10,530 nucleotides of DNA from Candidatus Zhuqueibacterota bacterium (GTDB lineage Bacteria > Zhuqueibacterota > Zhuqueibacteria > Oceanimicrobiales > Oceanimicrobiaceae): the NCBI GenBank assembly GCA_011775825.1, contig JAABYK010000203.1, positions 493 through 11,022 on the forward strand, written 5' to 3'. The notes under the pieces are model-generated. The model was not told where the DNA came from. It saw only the letters and a program-made list of their open reading frames with translations, and did no database searches. The position numbers and the translations under genes were made by a program. The first letter of the stretch is position 1; every line of letters begins with the position of its first letter. This document shows, piece after piece, positions 1 to 6,636 of this stretch.

Positions 1-72
1 TTAGATTTATGGTTTGCCGAACAACGTTCTACTGAGGTTGAATCATTTAATAAAGAAAGAATGGCTGTTTAA
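1..72 (+). CDS. 3' end of an unidentified gene (partial)
   Basis: An open frame runs from the first base of the window to a TAA at 70-72, giving 23 residues that end in FNKERMAV. The composition (Trp, Phe, several Glu/Arg, no low-complexity run) is compatible with the C-terminus of a soluble protein. I do not recognise the family from so short a piece. The frame being open is weak evidence at this length. The position of the stop, followed by about 135 bases of AT-rich non-coding DNA, makes a genuine gene end plausible. The next gene is convergent with it. Confidence 0.4.
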   Translation, partial: LDLWFAEQRSTEVESFNKERMAV

Positions 73-138
73 TATCACCTTGCCTGCTGCCCCCTAAGTC
101 GTCAAAAAGTTTCCCATTAAAATGTACCGAATTCACCG

Positions 139-165
139 AAACTGGAATGGCGTCAGTTTTTATTC
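139..165 (+). terminator. weak candidate terminator between convergent genes
   Basis: AAACTG (139-144) and CAGTTT (154-159) form a six-pair stem around a nine-base loop, followed by a T-rich stretch. It sits between the convergent upstream gene end at 72 and the ZIP transporter stop at 209, where a terminator is expected. The stem is short and only one third GC, so this may be chance. Confidence 0.25.
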
Positions 166-208
166 CTTTAGTTAGTTAGCCCCCAAAAGTTCTTGCATAG
201 TGAATCCC

Positions 209-922
209 TCAATAAAGAAAGCTCGTTCCGACCACGCCCAAAAATCCGAGCAAAAAGCATAGAGGGACGCGGTAGTCCTGATTGTTCACGTGCGCCATCG
301 GAAGCAGGTCACTGGTAGAAATGTAAAGAAAGGTCCCGCCTGACAGTCCCACGGCCAGACTAAGAAGGAAGGTTTCATCCATAGGCAAAAGCAATCCCAG
401 TGTGGCCCCCAAAATTGCAAGCACTCCGATCGTCGTTAACGTCCACCAGGCCCTGGTTTTGTGATAATGATTGGAGAGCATGATCGAGGCGGTTGAAATC
501 CCGGTGGGCAAGCGATGCAGGATCACCGCAGCAATGACCAGAATTCCCAGAGTCTTTTCAAATTCAAAGCTAACGGCTATTGCAAAACCATCCAGAAAGC
601 TGTGAAAACCCAGACCCACCAATGCGGCTCCGCCAAATTGATGAACTTCGCACCCCTGTTCTCGACATGCGTGAACCATGGCCAGTTTTTCGTAGCCGTA
701 AAGCAGGATAAAGCCGAGGCTCACCGCAATCATGGCCCAACGACCGGCCTCCGCATAACTTTCAACCAACATATGATTCAGACCAGTGGACAGTAGCACA
801 CCCGCAGAAAAAGCAACCAACAGGGTAAGATGTTTGTCGTTCAAACGTTTGTTGAGTAGTGGGATGCCCCCTCCTAAAACAGTGGCACCGGCAGCCAAAA
901 AAGAAAAGAATAGAATGTACAT
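209..922 (-). CDS. ZIP-family divalent metal transporter
   Basis: This 237-residue integral membrane protein has about eight hydrophobic segments and belongs to the ZIP (ZupT/GufA-like) family, which moves Zn2+ and other divalent metals across the inner membrane. The signature lies in the fourth and fifth helices: HSFLDG at residues 107-112 and HRLPTG at 136-141, matching the HNxPEG-type motifs that form the family's binuclear metal site. His107, Asp111 and His136 are kept, but residue 140 is Thr where Glu or Asp is usual. A short His/Cys loop (about residues 84-94) between helices could bind metal. It is the third gene of a metal operon, nine bases after the ATPase stop, without an obvious ribosome site, so translation may be coupled. 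ZIP proteins normally import, which is odd next to an exporter; direction here is unproven. Confidence 0.85.
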   Translation of the reverse strand: MYILFFSFLAAGATVLGGGIPLLNKRLNDKHLTLLVAFSAGVLLSTGLNHMLVESYAEAGRWAMIAVSLGFILLYGYEKLAMVHACREQGCEVHQFGGAALVGLGFHSFLDGFAIAVSFEFEKTLGILVIAAVILHRLPTGISTASIMLSNHYHKTRAWWTLTTIGVLAILGATLGLLLPMDETFLLSLAVGLSGGTFLYISTSDLLPMAHVNNQDYRVPLCFLLGFLGVVGTSFLY

Positions 923-931
923 TTTGGATGT

Positions 932-3070
932 TTATGATTTGATGCGTGCCAACCGCAAGGCATTGCTTGTCACGCCCAGAGATGCGCCCATGTCACCAAG
1001 CAGGACGGCCATAACCAGAGAAACCACTCCCGGGAACACTCCGAATGCCAGGGTGAATTTAATCAGTATGGAAGCCCAAATGTTTTGTCCGATCACTCGG
1101 CGTGCCCGTTTACTTAGTTTTACCAAATAAGGCAACTTGGAAAGATCGTCCGCCATCAAGGCGATATCTGCGGTTTCGAGAGCTGTGTCGGTCCCGGCCA
1201 CCCCCATGGCGATCCCAACTGAAGCCGCGGCGAGAGCAGGTGCATCGTTGATGCCGTCGCCGACCATCGCCACTTTGCCGAACTTTTCTTTCAAGTATTG
1301 AATCTCCTCTAATTTCTGTTCCGGCAAAAGTCCGGCATGGAAATGCGTGATGCCCAATCGCTTTGCAATGGCCTGAGCGGTTTTCTCATTGTCCCCGGTG
1401 ATCATGACCACTTCGATATCGGTGTCTCGCAGCTTCTTTACCGTGTCAATTGCGTCTTCTCGCACCTGATCCTGCAAAGCGATAAGTCCAAGAATTTCTT
1501 TGTCTGTTCCAACCAGCATGGTGGTTTTGCCTTCACTCTGCAGCGTGTGAAGTTTTTGGTCAGGCAAGTCAACCGCCGTGTCAGCAAAAAGTTCGGGACG
1601 GCCGATGTAATGCCTGGTTCCGTTCAAATGGCCCCATACGCCTTTGCCGGGAACGGCTTCAAAATCACGTACCGGCTCCGCTCGAACATTATCCGAGGCC
1701 TCAAGGATCGCCCAGGCAATGGGGTGTTCGCTGCGCGATTCCAATGACACGGCTACTTTCAGTACGTCTCCTTCTGCTAAGCCATTCAGGGGAATGATGT
1801 CTGTAACCTTTAAAACGCCCGTGGTCAAAGTGCCGGTTTTGTCCAAAGCGATAGCATCGATTTTTCCCATTTCTTCGAGGTAGACTCCGCCCTTAATGAG
1901 AACCCCGTTTCGACTTCCGCTGGTGAGCGCGGAAACCACAGACACGGGAGTAGAAATGACCAATGCACAAGGACAGGCAATCACCAGCAACGTCAGGGCC
2001 TTGATGAACCAATCATGGAACGAAGCGCCGAAAACGATCGCAGGCACGGTGGCAACGGCCACTGCCAAAGCCACCACAACGGGGGTGTAAACTCTGGCAA
2101 ACTTTTCAACAAAACGCTGGCTTGGCGCCTTTTTGCCCTCTGCTTCTTCCACCATGTGGATAATTCGGGCCAGCATCGAGTTCTGAAACTTCTCCGTAAC
2201 TCGGACTTCTAAATAACCCTCTAAATTGATGGACCCCGCAAACACTTTCTCACCTTTCTCTTTTGTCACGGGCACGGATTCTCCGGTGATGGGTGCCTGA
2301 TTCAGACTGGACGCACCCTCTACAATTTCGCCGTCCACGGCCACACGTTCTCCAGGCCGCACAACCACGATGTCATCCACATTCACCTGCTCCACCGGTA
2401 GTGTCCTCTCCGAACCGCCTTTTCTGACTCTGGCTTCGGCGGGAGTCAACTTCATCAATTCGCGCAGAGAGTTTCTGGCCCGCTCCACAGCATAGCTTTC
2501 CAACAGTTCGGCTGTGGAGTATAAGAATGCCAGACTCGCAGCTTCCACGTACTCTTGAATGATGATGGCGCCCAGAATCGCCATGGACATGAGCATGTCC
2601 ATATTAAAGCGCAGGTGTTTCAGAGACGCCCAACCTTCCCGACTGAAATAAAATGCCCCAAACACAATGGCTGAGATATAAAAGAATCCCGAAAGATGGA
2701 AGGGGCGGCCAAAAATTTCGAAGATAATCGGATTCGGAGTCAAGAATTTTACTGCAAGACCCGCCGCCAACAGAACCCCGGAAATAAATGTGAATCGAAA
2801 CTCCCTGTCCTTCCAAAATTTTTTCTTGGCAACGTCTCGATGGACGTCTCGCTTCACCGTGTAACCGATTTTTTCCACGCTGCGGACCAAATCCTCAACA
2901 TCCACTTTGACGGGATCGTAGCTAAATTTCACTTTGCCCGCCGTGAAGTTCGCTTTCACGGATTGCACACCGCCAAGCTTCGCCATCGTTTTCTCGATGG
3001 TGACGGCACAGTCCGCGCAATGAAATCCTTCTAATTGGAGTTCTTCTGTCTTAAGTTCTTGCTCTTCCAT
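932..3070 (-). CDS. zntA: P1B-2 type Zn2+/Cd2+/Pb2+-translocating ATPase
   Basis: This 712-residue heavy-metal P-type ATPase of the ZntA/CadA class exports Zn2+, Cd2+ or Pb2+ from the cytoplasm at the cost of ATP. Domains in order: an N-terminal HMA metal-binding domain with Cys18 and Cys21 (GFHCADC); a membrane block from about residue 93; the actuator loop with TGES at 262-265; the metal-binding CPC at 366-368; the phosphorylated Asp410 in DKTGT; the nucleotide-binding SEHP with His449-Pro450; and GDGIND at 604-609. Lys671 and Asp693 in the last two helices match the ZntA Lys/Asp pair that defines the Zn/Cd/Pb subgroup and argue against a copper pump. All catalytic residues are intact and the length is normal. 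The ATG at 3070 follows an AGG-containing ribosome site. The gene lies 46 bases after the repressor and nine bases before the ZIP gene. The cadA name would be equally valid. Confidence 0.95.
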   Translation of the reverse strand: MEEQELKTEELQLEGFHCADCAVTIEKTMAKLGGVQSVKANFTAGKVKFSYDPVKVDVEDLVRSVEKIGYTVKRDVHRDVAKKKFWKDREFRFTFISGVLLAAGLAVKFLTPNPIIFEIFGRPFHLSGFFYISAIVFGAFYFSREGWASLKHLRFNMDMLMSMAILGAIIIQEYVEAASLAFLYSTAELLESYAVERARNSLRELMKLTPAEARVRKGGSERTLPVEQVNVDDIVVVRPGERVAVDGEIVEGASSLNQAPITGESVPVTKEKGEKVFAGSINLEGYLEVRVTEKFQNSMLARIIHMVEEAEGKKAPSQRFVEKFARVYTPVVVALAVAVATVPAIVFGASFHDWFIKALTLLVIACPCALVISTPVSVVSALTSGSRNGVLIKGGVYLEEMGKIDAIALDKTGTLTTGVLKVTDIIPLNGLAEGDVLKVAVSLESRSEHPIAWAILEASDNVRAEPVRDFEAVPGKGVWGHLNGTRHYIGRPELFADTAVDLPDQKLHTLQSEGKTTMLVGTDKEILGLIALQDQVREDAIDTVKKLRDTDIEVVMITGDNEKTAQAIAKRLGITHFHAGLLPEQKLEEIQYLKEKFGKVAMVGDGINDAPALAAASVGIAMGVAGTDTALETADIALMADDLSKLPYLVKLSKRARRVIGQNIWASILIKFTLAFGVFPGVVSLVMAVLLGDMGASLGVTSNALRLARIKS

Positions 3071-3116
3071 GTTCCTACGCCTTTGTGATGAGTCAGGGTT
3101 GAACGCAACAGTTCAT

Positions 3117-3470
3117 CTATTCATTCAAATGCTCTTCGGCAGCGCCGATGATATCGCCAATATGCGTGTCGTCCAAAGAGTAGTAGGCAATTTTCCCATC
3201 TCTTCGACATTTGACCAGTCGCCAGGTTTTGAGCAAACGCAGTTGATGGGAAACAGCGGATCGGCTTACACCGAGCAGGGTCGCCAAATCGCACACACAC
3301 AGCTCTTCTTCCTTCAGTGCCAAAATTATCTTCAAACGTGTTAAATCTCCCAAAAGCTTGAACGTCTCGCTCAGTTGAAAAAGATGTCCGTTTTCGGAAA
3401 GCTTCCTTTCCACCGACTTGACTTTTTTTTCGTCGACAAAGAAAAGCTCACAAGTTTCAGTCTGATTCAT
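3117..3470 (-). CDS. cadC: ArsR/SmtB-family metal-sensing repressor (CadC-like)
   Basis: This winged-helix ArsR/SmtB repressor binds the operon operator and releases it on metal binding. With the ATG at 3470 it has 117 residues. The thiolate site is Cys7, Cys58 and Cys60 (ELCVCDLA), the recognition helix follows (VSRSAVSHQLRLL), and the C-terminal helix carries Asp101, His103, His114 and Glu117. To my recollection these are exactly the CadC numbers for its Cd/Pb site and its Zn site. The CadC fourth thiol, Cys11, is replaced by Phe. The frame stays open upstream to a TTG at 3518, with ATGs at 3494 and 3476. The TTG start is unlikely because codons there would overlap the operator palindrome and the predicted transcription start. 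None of the possible starts has a good Shine-Dalgarno site, so choosing 3470 rests on homology. Confidence 0.92.
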   Translation of the reverse strand: MNQTETCELFFVDEKKVKSVERKLSENGHLFQLSETFKLLGDLTRLKIILALKEEELCVCDLATLLGVSRSAVSHQLRLLKTWRLVKCRRDGKIAYYSLDDTHIGDIIGAAEEHLNE

Positions 3471-3497
3471 GTTCATTTCATAAAGGTTACACATATT

Positions 3498-3515
3498 AAC
3501 GATTGAGCAATCGTT
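3498..3515 (-). promoter_or_regulatory. probable repressor operator (8-2-8 perfect palindrome)
   Basis: AACGATTG-AG-CAATCGTT is a perfect inverted repeat with eight-base arms and a two-base spacer. It begins seven bases beyond the predicted -10 box, so it covers the transcription start, the place where ArsR/SmtB proteins classically bind. The half-site GATTGA also recurs just upstream (3512-3520 region), giving an overlapping repeat. Binding by the adjacent repressor is inferred from position and symmetry. Confidence 0.7.
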
Positions 3516-3521
3516 CAATCG

Positions 3522-3550
3522 AACTTAAGGAAAATGATGTTTATTGTCAA
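3522..3550 (-). promoter_or_regulatory. promoter of the metal-resistance operon
   Basis: Read on the minus strand, a consensus -35 box TTGACA (3550-3545) is followed after exactly 17 bases by TAAGTT (3527-3522) as a weaker -10 box. The transcription start would fall inside or next to the palindrome at 3498-3515. This is a housekeeping-sigma promoter with a repressor-blockable start. No second promoter is seen for the ATPase or the ZIP gene. Confidence 0.6.
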
Positions 3551-3682
3551 GACTTTTGTGAGGGAAAATGACATAGCCCGAGAATCGTCCAACAGGTCAG
3601 AAAAGGTTTGGCTGACGACAAAATTTTCTGCAAATTTCTGAGATAAAATGACCTTTTTTGTTGTCTATTTAATGAGAGAAAT

Positions 3683-3759
3683 AAAAAACCGTCTGTGAGC
3701 ACTTTTCCTCCTCCCTTACTTCTGAAGCCAACAAGCTTCACTTTCACAGGCGGTTTTTT
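3683..3759 (+). ncRNA. long stem-loop element; candidate small RNA or bidirectional terminator
   Basis: Arms AAAAAACCGTCTGTGA (3683-3698) and TCACAGGCGGTTTTTT (3744-3759) pair over 16 positions. The single non-Watson-Crick position is U3692 with G3750, an allowed wobble in plus-strand RNA but an A-C mismatch in minus-strand RNA, so plus-strand transcription fits better. The 45-base interior holds a second hairpin, TGAAGC/GCTTCA (3723-3728 with 3735-3740), and an exposed pyrimidine run CCTCCTCCC (3707-3715). The arm ends in six T residues, then C and more T, as in an intrinsic terminator. Read alone it could end transcription either way, yet the interior is far larger than a normal terminator loop. 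A short inverted-repeat mobile remnant is possible, but I see no target-site duplication. Confidence 0.45.
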
Positions 3760-3855
3760 CTTTTTCGTATCATCCTCATCGACCCTCCTGTCATTATCAG
3801 GCCATTCACCAAGACAAATTTCGGGAACGATACCTCTCTCGGCGGTGTAAAAGGT

Positions 3856-4821
3856 ATGATTCTTCCAAAATACGATATGTTTTTGAAGACCCAATTGGAG
3901 AGCTCCAGTAGAAAACTGCGGTATCTAACTATCTTGGTGGTCATGGCTTCGCTGGTGCACACGGCCTGTGGGAACGACAAATCTGAGCCCCCGGTATTTG
4001 ATGGAGCGCGCGCTTATGACTATCTCGTCAAGCAGTGCGATTTCGGTCCGCGAGTGCCAGGCACTCAAGCTCACCGCGCTTGCTTGAACTATTTAACTTC
4101 AGAATTGCAGAAGTTCGACGCGAACGTGTCCCACCAGTCTTTCTTAAGCCAAATTCCGAAGACCGGCCAATCGGTCACCATGACGAATATTGTCGCCAGC
4201 TTTGGGGTCAATAAAACAGAACGGATTCTGCTTTGCGCACATTGGGACACCCGACCCTGGGCCGACGAGGACGATTCAACCGAAAATAATGACAAACCCA
4301 TCCTTGGCGCGAATGATGGCGCTTCCGGGGTTGCCGTTCTCATGGAAGTCGCGAGGCATCTTCAACTCAGGGAACCAAAGGTGGGCGTGGACATCATTCT
4401 GTTTGATGGCGAGGATGCGGGCATTCCAGGTCAATCGCATACCTATGCGCTCGGCTCCCGCCATTTTGCCAAAAACAAGAACCCCGGTTATCGACCCAAG
4501 TTTGGGCTTCTCCTGGATATGGTAGGCGACAAAGACCTCGACATCTATCAGGAGGAACACTCCTTAGAACACGCGCCTTACATCGTAGATAAAGTATGGA
4601 CGAAAGCGCAAGGTTTAAACCTCACCAAGTTCATTCCCATGCCCGGCTATGAGGTAACCGACGACCATCTACCCCTACTCGAAGCTGGCATCCCCTGCAT
4701 CGACATTATCGATTTCAATTACCGGTACTGGCACACGCTTGAAGACACTCCCGACAAATGCAGCCCGGAAAGTCTGGCTACAGTGGGACAACTTGTCTTA
4801 AGTGTAATTTATGAAGACTAA
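3856..4821 (+). CDS. M28-family zinc peptidase, glutaminyl-peptide cyclotransferase-like, exported
   Basis: This 321-residue M28 metallohydrolase is closest by motif to glutaminyl cyclases, which turn N-terminal Gln into pyroglutamate, rather than to classic aminopeptidases. Evidence: AHWDTRPWAD at 128-137, GANDGASG at 151-158 with metal ligand Asp154, FDGEDAG at 183-189 (catalytic Glu186, ligand Asp187), LLDMVGD at 219-225, and YWHTLEDTPD at 291-300 with ligand His293. The N-terminus has a basic stretch (RKLRY), a hydrophobic core and Cys38 in HTACGN. This looks like a lipoprotein signal, but His at -3 is atypical, so cleavage is uncertain. The protein should act in the periplasm or at the membrane. 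The ATG at 3856 has only a poorly spaced AAGG; the ATG at 3877 also keeps the signal. The stop overlaps the prmA start by 11 bases. Aminopeptidase activity cannot be excluded. Confidence 0.85.
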   Translation: MILPKYDMFLKTQLESSSRKLRYLTILVVMASLVHTACGNDKSEPPVFDGARAYDYLVKQCDFGPRVPGTQAHRACLNYLTSELQKFDANVSHQSFLSQIPKTGQSVTMTNIVASFGVNKTERILLCAHWDTRPWADEDDSTENNDKPILGANDGASGVAVLMEVARHLQLREPKVGVDIILFDGEDAGIPGQSHTYALGSRHFAKNKNPGYRPKFGLLLDMVGDKDLDIYQEEHSLEHAPYIVDKVWTKAQGLNLTKFIPMPGYEVTDDHLPLLEAGIPCIDIIDFNYRYWHTLEDTPDKCSPESLATVGQLVLSVIYED

Positions 4822-5704
4822 CTCAGAGTCAAAGAAGAACTGGCTTCAGGTTCGGGTGCCAGTGAATCCGGAAATTGAGGATGCTGTGAACAACTTCTTG
4901 TTCGAATTGGGGAGCTGCGGTACGCATCAAACCGAAGGAGCCGTCGTCGCGTACTTTTCAGAACCAAAGCTCAGGGGAAGCATTCAGCATGCAATCAAAA
5001 TGTATTTCGAGGAACTTGAAGCCCTTGGACATCGGATCCCTTCTACACCAATTGCAATCGACTGCCTCGAAGATGAAGATTGGAACAGCGCCTGGAAATC
5101 ACATTTCAAGCCCCTGGTGATTTCGGACCGACTTGTGGTAAAACCAACTTGGGAAACGTTCTCAGAACCTGCAAATACGGTCATCATTGAGGTCGACCCG
5201 AAGCAAGCGTTTGGCACCGGGCATCATGCCACAACCCGGATGGCTTTGCAATTTCTGGAGAAATATTTGGAAAAAGATCAACTGGTCCTGGACGTGGGGA
5301 CCGGCACCGGCATTCTGGCGATCGCCGCCGCCAAACTCGGCGCGAGAAAAATCATCGCCTTTGACAACGATTGGCTGGCTGTAGAGACCGCAAGTGAAAA
5401 CGTCGCCCAAAACTCGACAAGCATGCAGGTGTCTCTCTATACGGGTGAGGTGAATGCGCTGCGGACACCACCACTGTTTGACATTGTGCTTGCGAATGTG
5501 AATACACAGGTGACCCTGGCGCTTGGGGATGTGCTCCTGCAATTGACCAGGCCAGGCGGACTCATGTTCTTTACGGGAATCCCTGAAGACGACAAGTTGA
5601 AGATAAAACAAACTAAGAAAGAATACCCAGACTTGAAATTAGGCGAAATAATCACAGAAGGAGAGTGGATCGGCATTGTGTTTCAAAAACGAGGAAGAGA
5701 ATGA
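4811..5704 (+). CDS. prmA: ribosomal protein L11 methyltransferase
   Basis: PrmA uses S-adenosylmethionine to methylate ribosomal protein L11 in the cytoplasm. The 297-residue product has the family's normal length and layout. An N-terminal L11-binding domain ends in DEDWNSAWKSHFKPL (about 88-102). It is followed by the linker motif AFGTGHHATT (133-142), the SAM-binding motif I DVGTGTGILA (161-170), an acidic FDND (184-187), and the ANVN motif (228-231) that stands where PrmA proteins carry ANI/ANL. The canonical linker reads FGTGxHxTT, so one position (His138) is variable here. The ATG at 4811 lies inside the peptidase's last codons, giving an 11-base overlap and probable translational coupling. 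The stop overlaps the next start as ATGA. The order peptidase-prmA-ppx suggests one transcript, without an obvious shared pathway. Confidence 0.93.
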   Translation: MKTNSESKKNWLQVRVPVNPEIEDAVNNFLFELGSCGTHQTEGAVVAYFSEPKLRGSIQHAIKMYFEELEALGHRIPSTPIAIDCLEDEDWNSAWKSHFKPLVISDRLVVKPTWETFSEPANTVIIEVDPKQAFGTGHHATTRMALQFLEKYLEKDQLVLDVGTGTGILAIAAAKLGARKIIAFDNDWLAVETASENVAQNSTSMQVSLYTGEVNALRTPPLFDIVLANVNTQVTLALGDVLLQLTRPGGLMFFTGIPEDDKLKIKQTKKEYPDLKLGEIITEGEWIGIVFQKRGRE

Positions 5705-6636
5705 AAAACCTGGCCGCCATTGATATCGGCACAAATACGGCGTTGCTTTTAGTCGCCGAGGCTGGCGGCCGCGGAGAACTTCATCCGCTTTTCCAGCAAG
5801 AGGAGATTGTCAAGTTGGGCGACGGTGTCGATAAAAACAAGCGCTTGACGCCGGAGGCCGTGGAAAGGGCGCTGACTGCACTCAGGAAATACAAGGCAAT
5901 CATCCACGAATTCGGGGCCGAGCAAGTTGTAATCTCAGGAACCAGTGCTGTGCGCGATGCGCAAAACCGCAGCGAGTTAATTCGCCAAATCAAAGATTTA
6001 ATGGGTGTTGAATTACAAGTCCTTTCCGGTGAGGAAGAAGCCCGATTGACTTATTTGGGCGCCCTTTCAAACAAGTCTCACTTACCGGGCAGTATCCTTC
6101 TGATCGACGTCGGCGGTGGGAGCACCGAGTGTATTTTAGGGACCAACGACTCCATGGAATTTGTTAAAAGTCTGGATGTCGGATCGGTGCGGCTGACTGA
6201 AAGATTTGTAAAGCATGATCCGGTCACCGATGAAGAACTGAACCACATGCGGGCATTACTGGCCGATCATATTGAAGGCATTGATAATGAAATCCATCGC
6301 CGATCGGATCACTTTGTCGGAGTTGCCGGTACGGTAACAACGTTAGCGGCGATGAATTTGGAATTGCAGCCGTACCAGCCGGAGCTTGTGGACAACAGCA
6401 AGCTAACTCTTCCGCAAGTCTCTGCAATCATCGCAGAGCTGCAGAAGAAAACCATCGAAGAACGAAAGCGCATTCCAGGTCTCAGACCGGCACGAGCCGA
6501 CGTGATTCTGGCTGGAGCCGTCATTTTGGAGGAATTCATGAAGGAGTTCAACTTCGAGGAATGCCTTGTCAGTGACAGAGGCCTACGTTACGGCTTGCTG
6601 TTGAAATTGCTCAAGGATCGGCGTGTTTTGAGTTAA
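5701..6636 (+). CDS. ppx: Ppx/GppA-family phosphatase (exopolyphosphatase-like)
   Basis: The 311-residue protein belongs to the ASKHA-fold Ppx/GppA family, whose members split phosphate from polyphosphate or convert pppGpp to ppGpp. Motifs: AIDIGTNTALLLVA (6-19) phosphate-1 loop; SGEEEARLTYLGA (109-121), with a glutamate that in this family is catalytic; IDVGGGSTE (135-143) phosphate-2 loop; GSVRLTERF (161-169); GVAGTVTTLA (207-216); RADVILAGAVILEEFM (265-280); VSDRGLRYGLL (290-300). It has only the two core domains and lacks the C-terminal HD-like part of the roughly 500-residue E. coli enzymes, a common short form. The start at 5701 overlaps the prmA stop as ATGA and has GAGG upstream. The frame extends further upstream to 5665, but that part has no family match. 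Polyphosphatase versus pppGpp phosphatase cannot be decided. Confidence 0.92.
   Translation: MKNLAAIDIGTNTALLLVAEAGGRGELHPLFQQEEIVKLGDGVDKNKRLTPEAVERALTALRKYKAIIHEFGAEQVVISGTSAVRDAQNRSELIRQIKDLMGVELQVLSGEEEARLTYLGALSNKSHLPGSILLIDVGGGSTECILGTNDSMEFVKSLDVGSVRLTERFVKHDPVTDEELNHMRALLADHIEGIDNEIHRRSDHFVGVAGTVTTLAAMNLELQPYQPELVDNSKLTLPQVSAIIAELQKKTIEERKRIPGLRPARADVILAGAVILEEFMKEFNFEECLVSDRGLRYGLLLKLLKDRRVLS

Larger units (their letters stand above)
3519..3855. other. intergenic region between divergent repressor and peptidase genes
   Basis: This 337-base stretch separates the metal operon from the peptidase gene. It contains the operon promoter at its left end, an AT-rich middle, and the long complementary-arm element at 3683-3759. 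Open frames on the minus strand here (for example across 3547-3894) have low-complexity basic translations such as DDTKKKKPP, lack ribosome sites and cross the peptidase start, so I regard them as chance. I see no convincing plus-strand promoter for the peptidase. Confidence 0.6.

Noticed and set aside
3824..3850. GGAAC-16-GTGTAA, resembling an ECF-sigma promoter before the peptidase
   Set aside because: The match is loose, and transcription would begin at or after the ATG at 3856, needing the weaker start at 3877. Without data on this sigma factor's consensus it is likely chance.
3547..3980. Minus-strand open frames across the intergenic region and the peptidase start
   Set aside because: Translations are basic and low-complexity, have no recognised motif or ribosome site, and overlap the better-supported peptidase gene and the long stem-loop.
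5162..5611. 149-residue minus-strand open frame inside prmA
   Set aside because: It is antisense to a gene with intact PrmA motifs, and its translation has no recognisable domain.
5665..5700. Twelve-codon upstream extension of the Ppx/GppA gene
   Set aside because: The family match begins at the methionine at 5701, which has GAGG upstream and an ATGA overlap with prmA. The extension merely reads the prmA 3' end in another frame.
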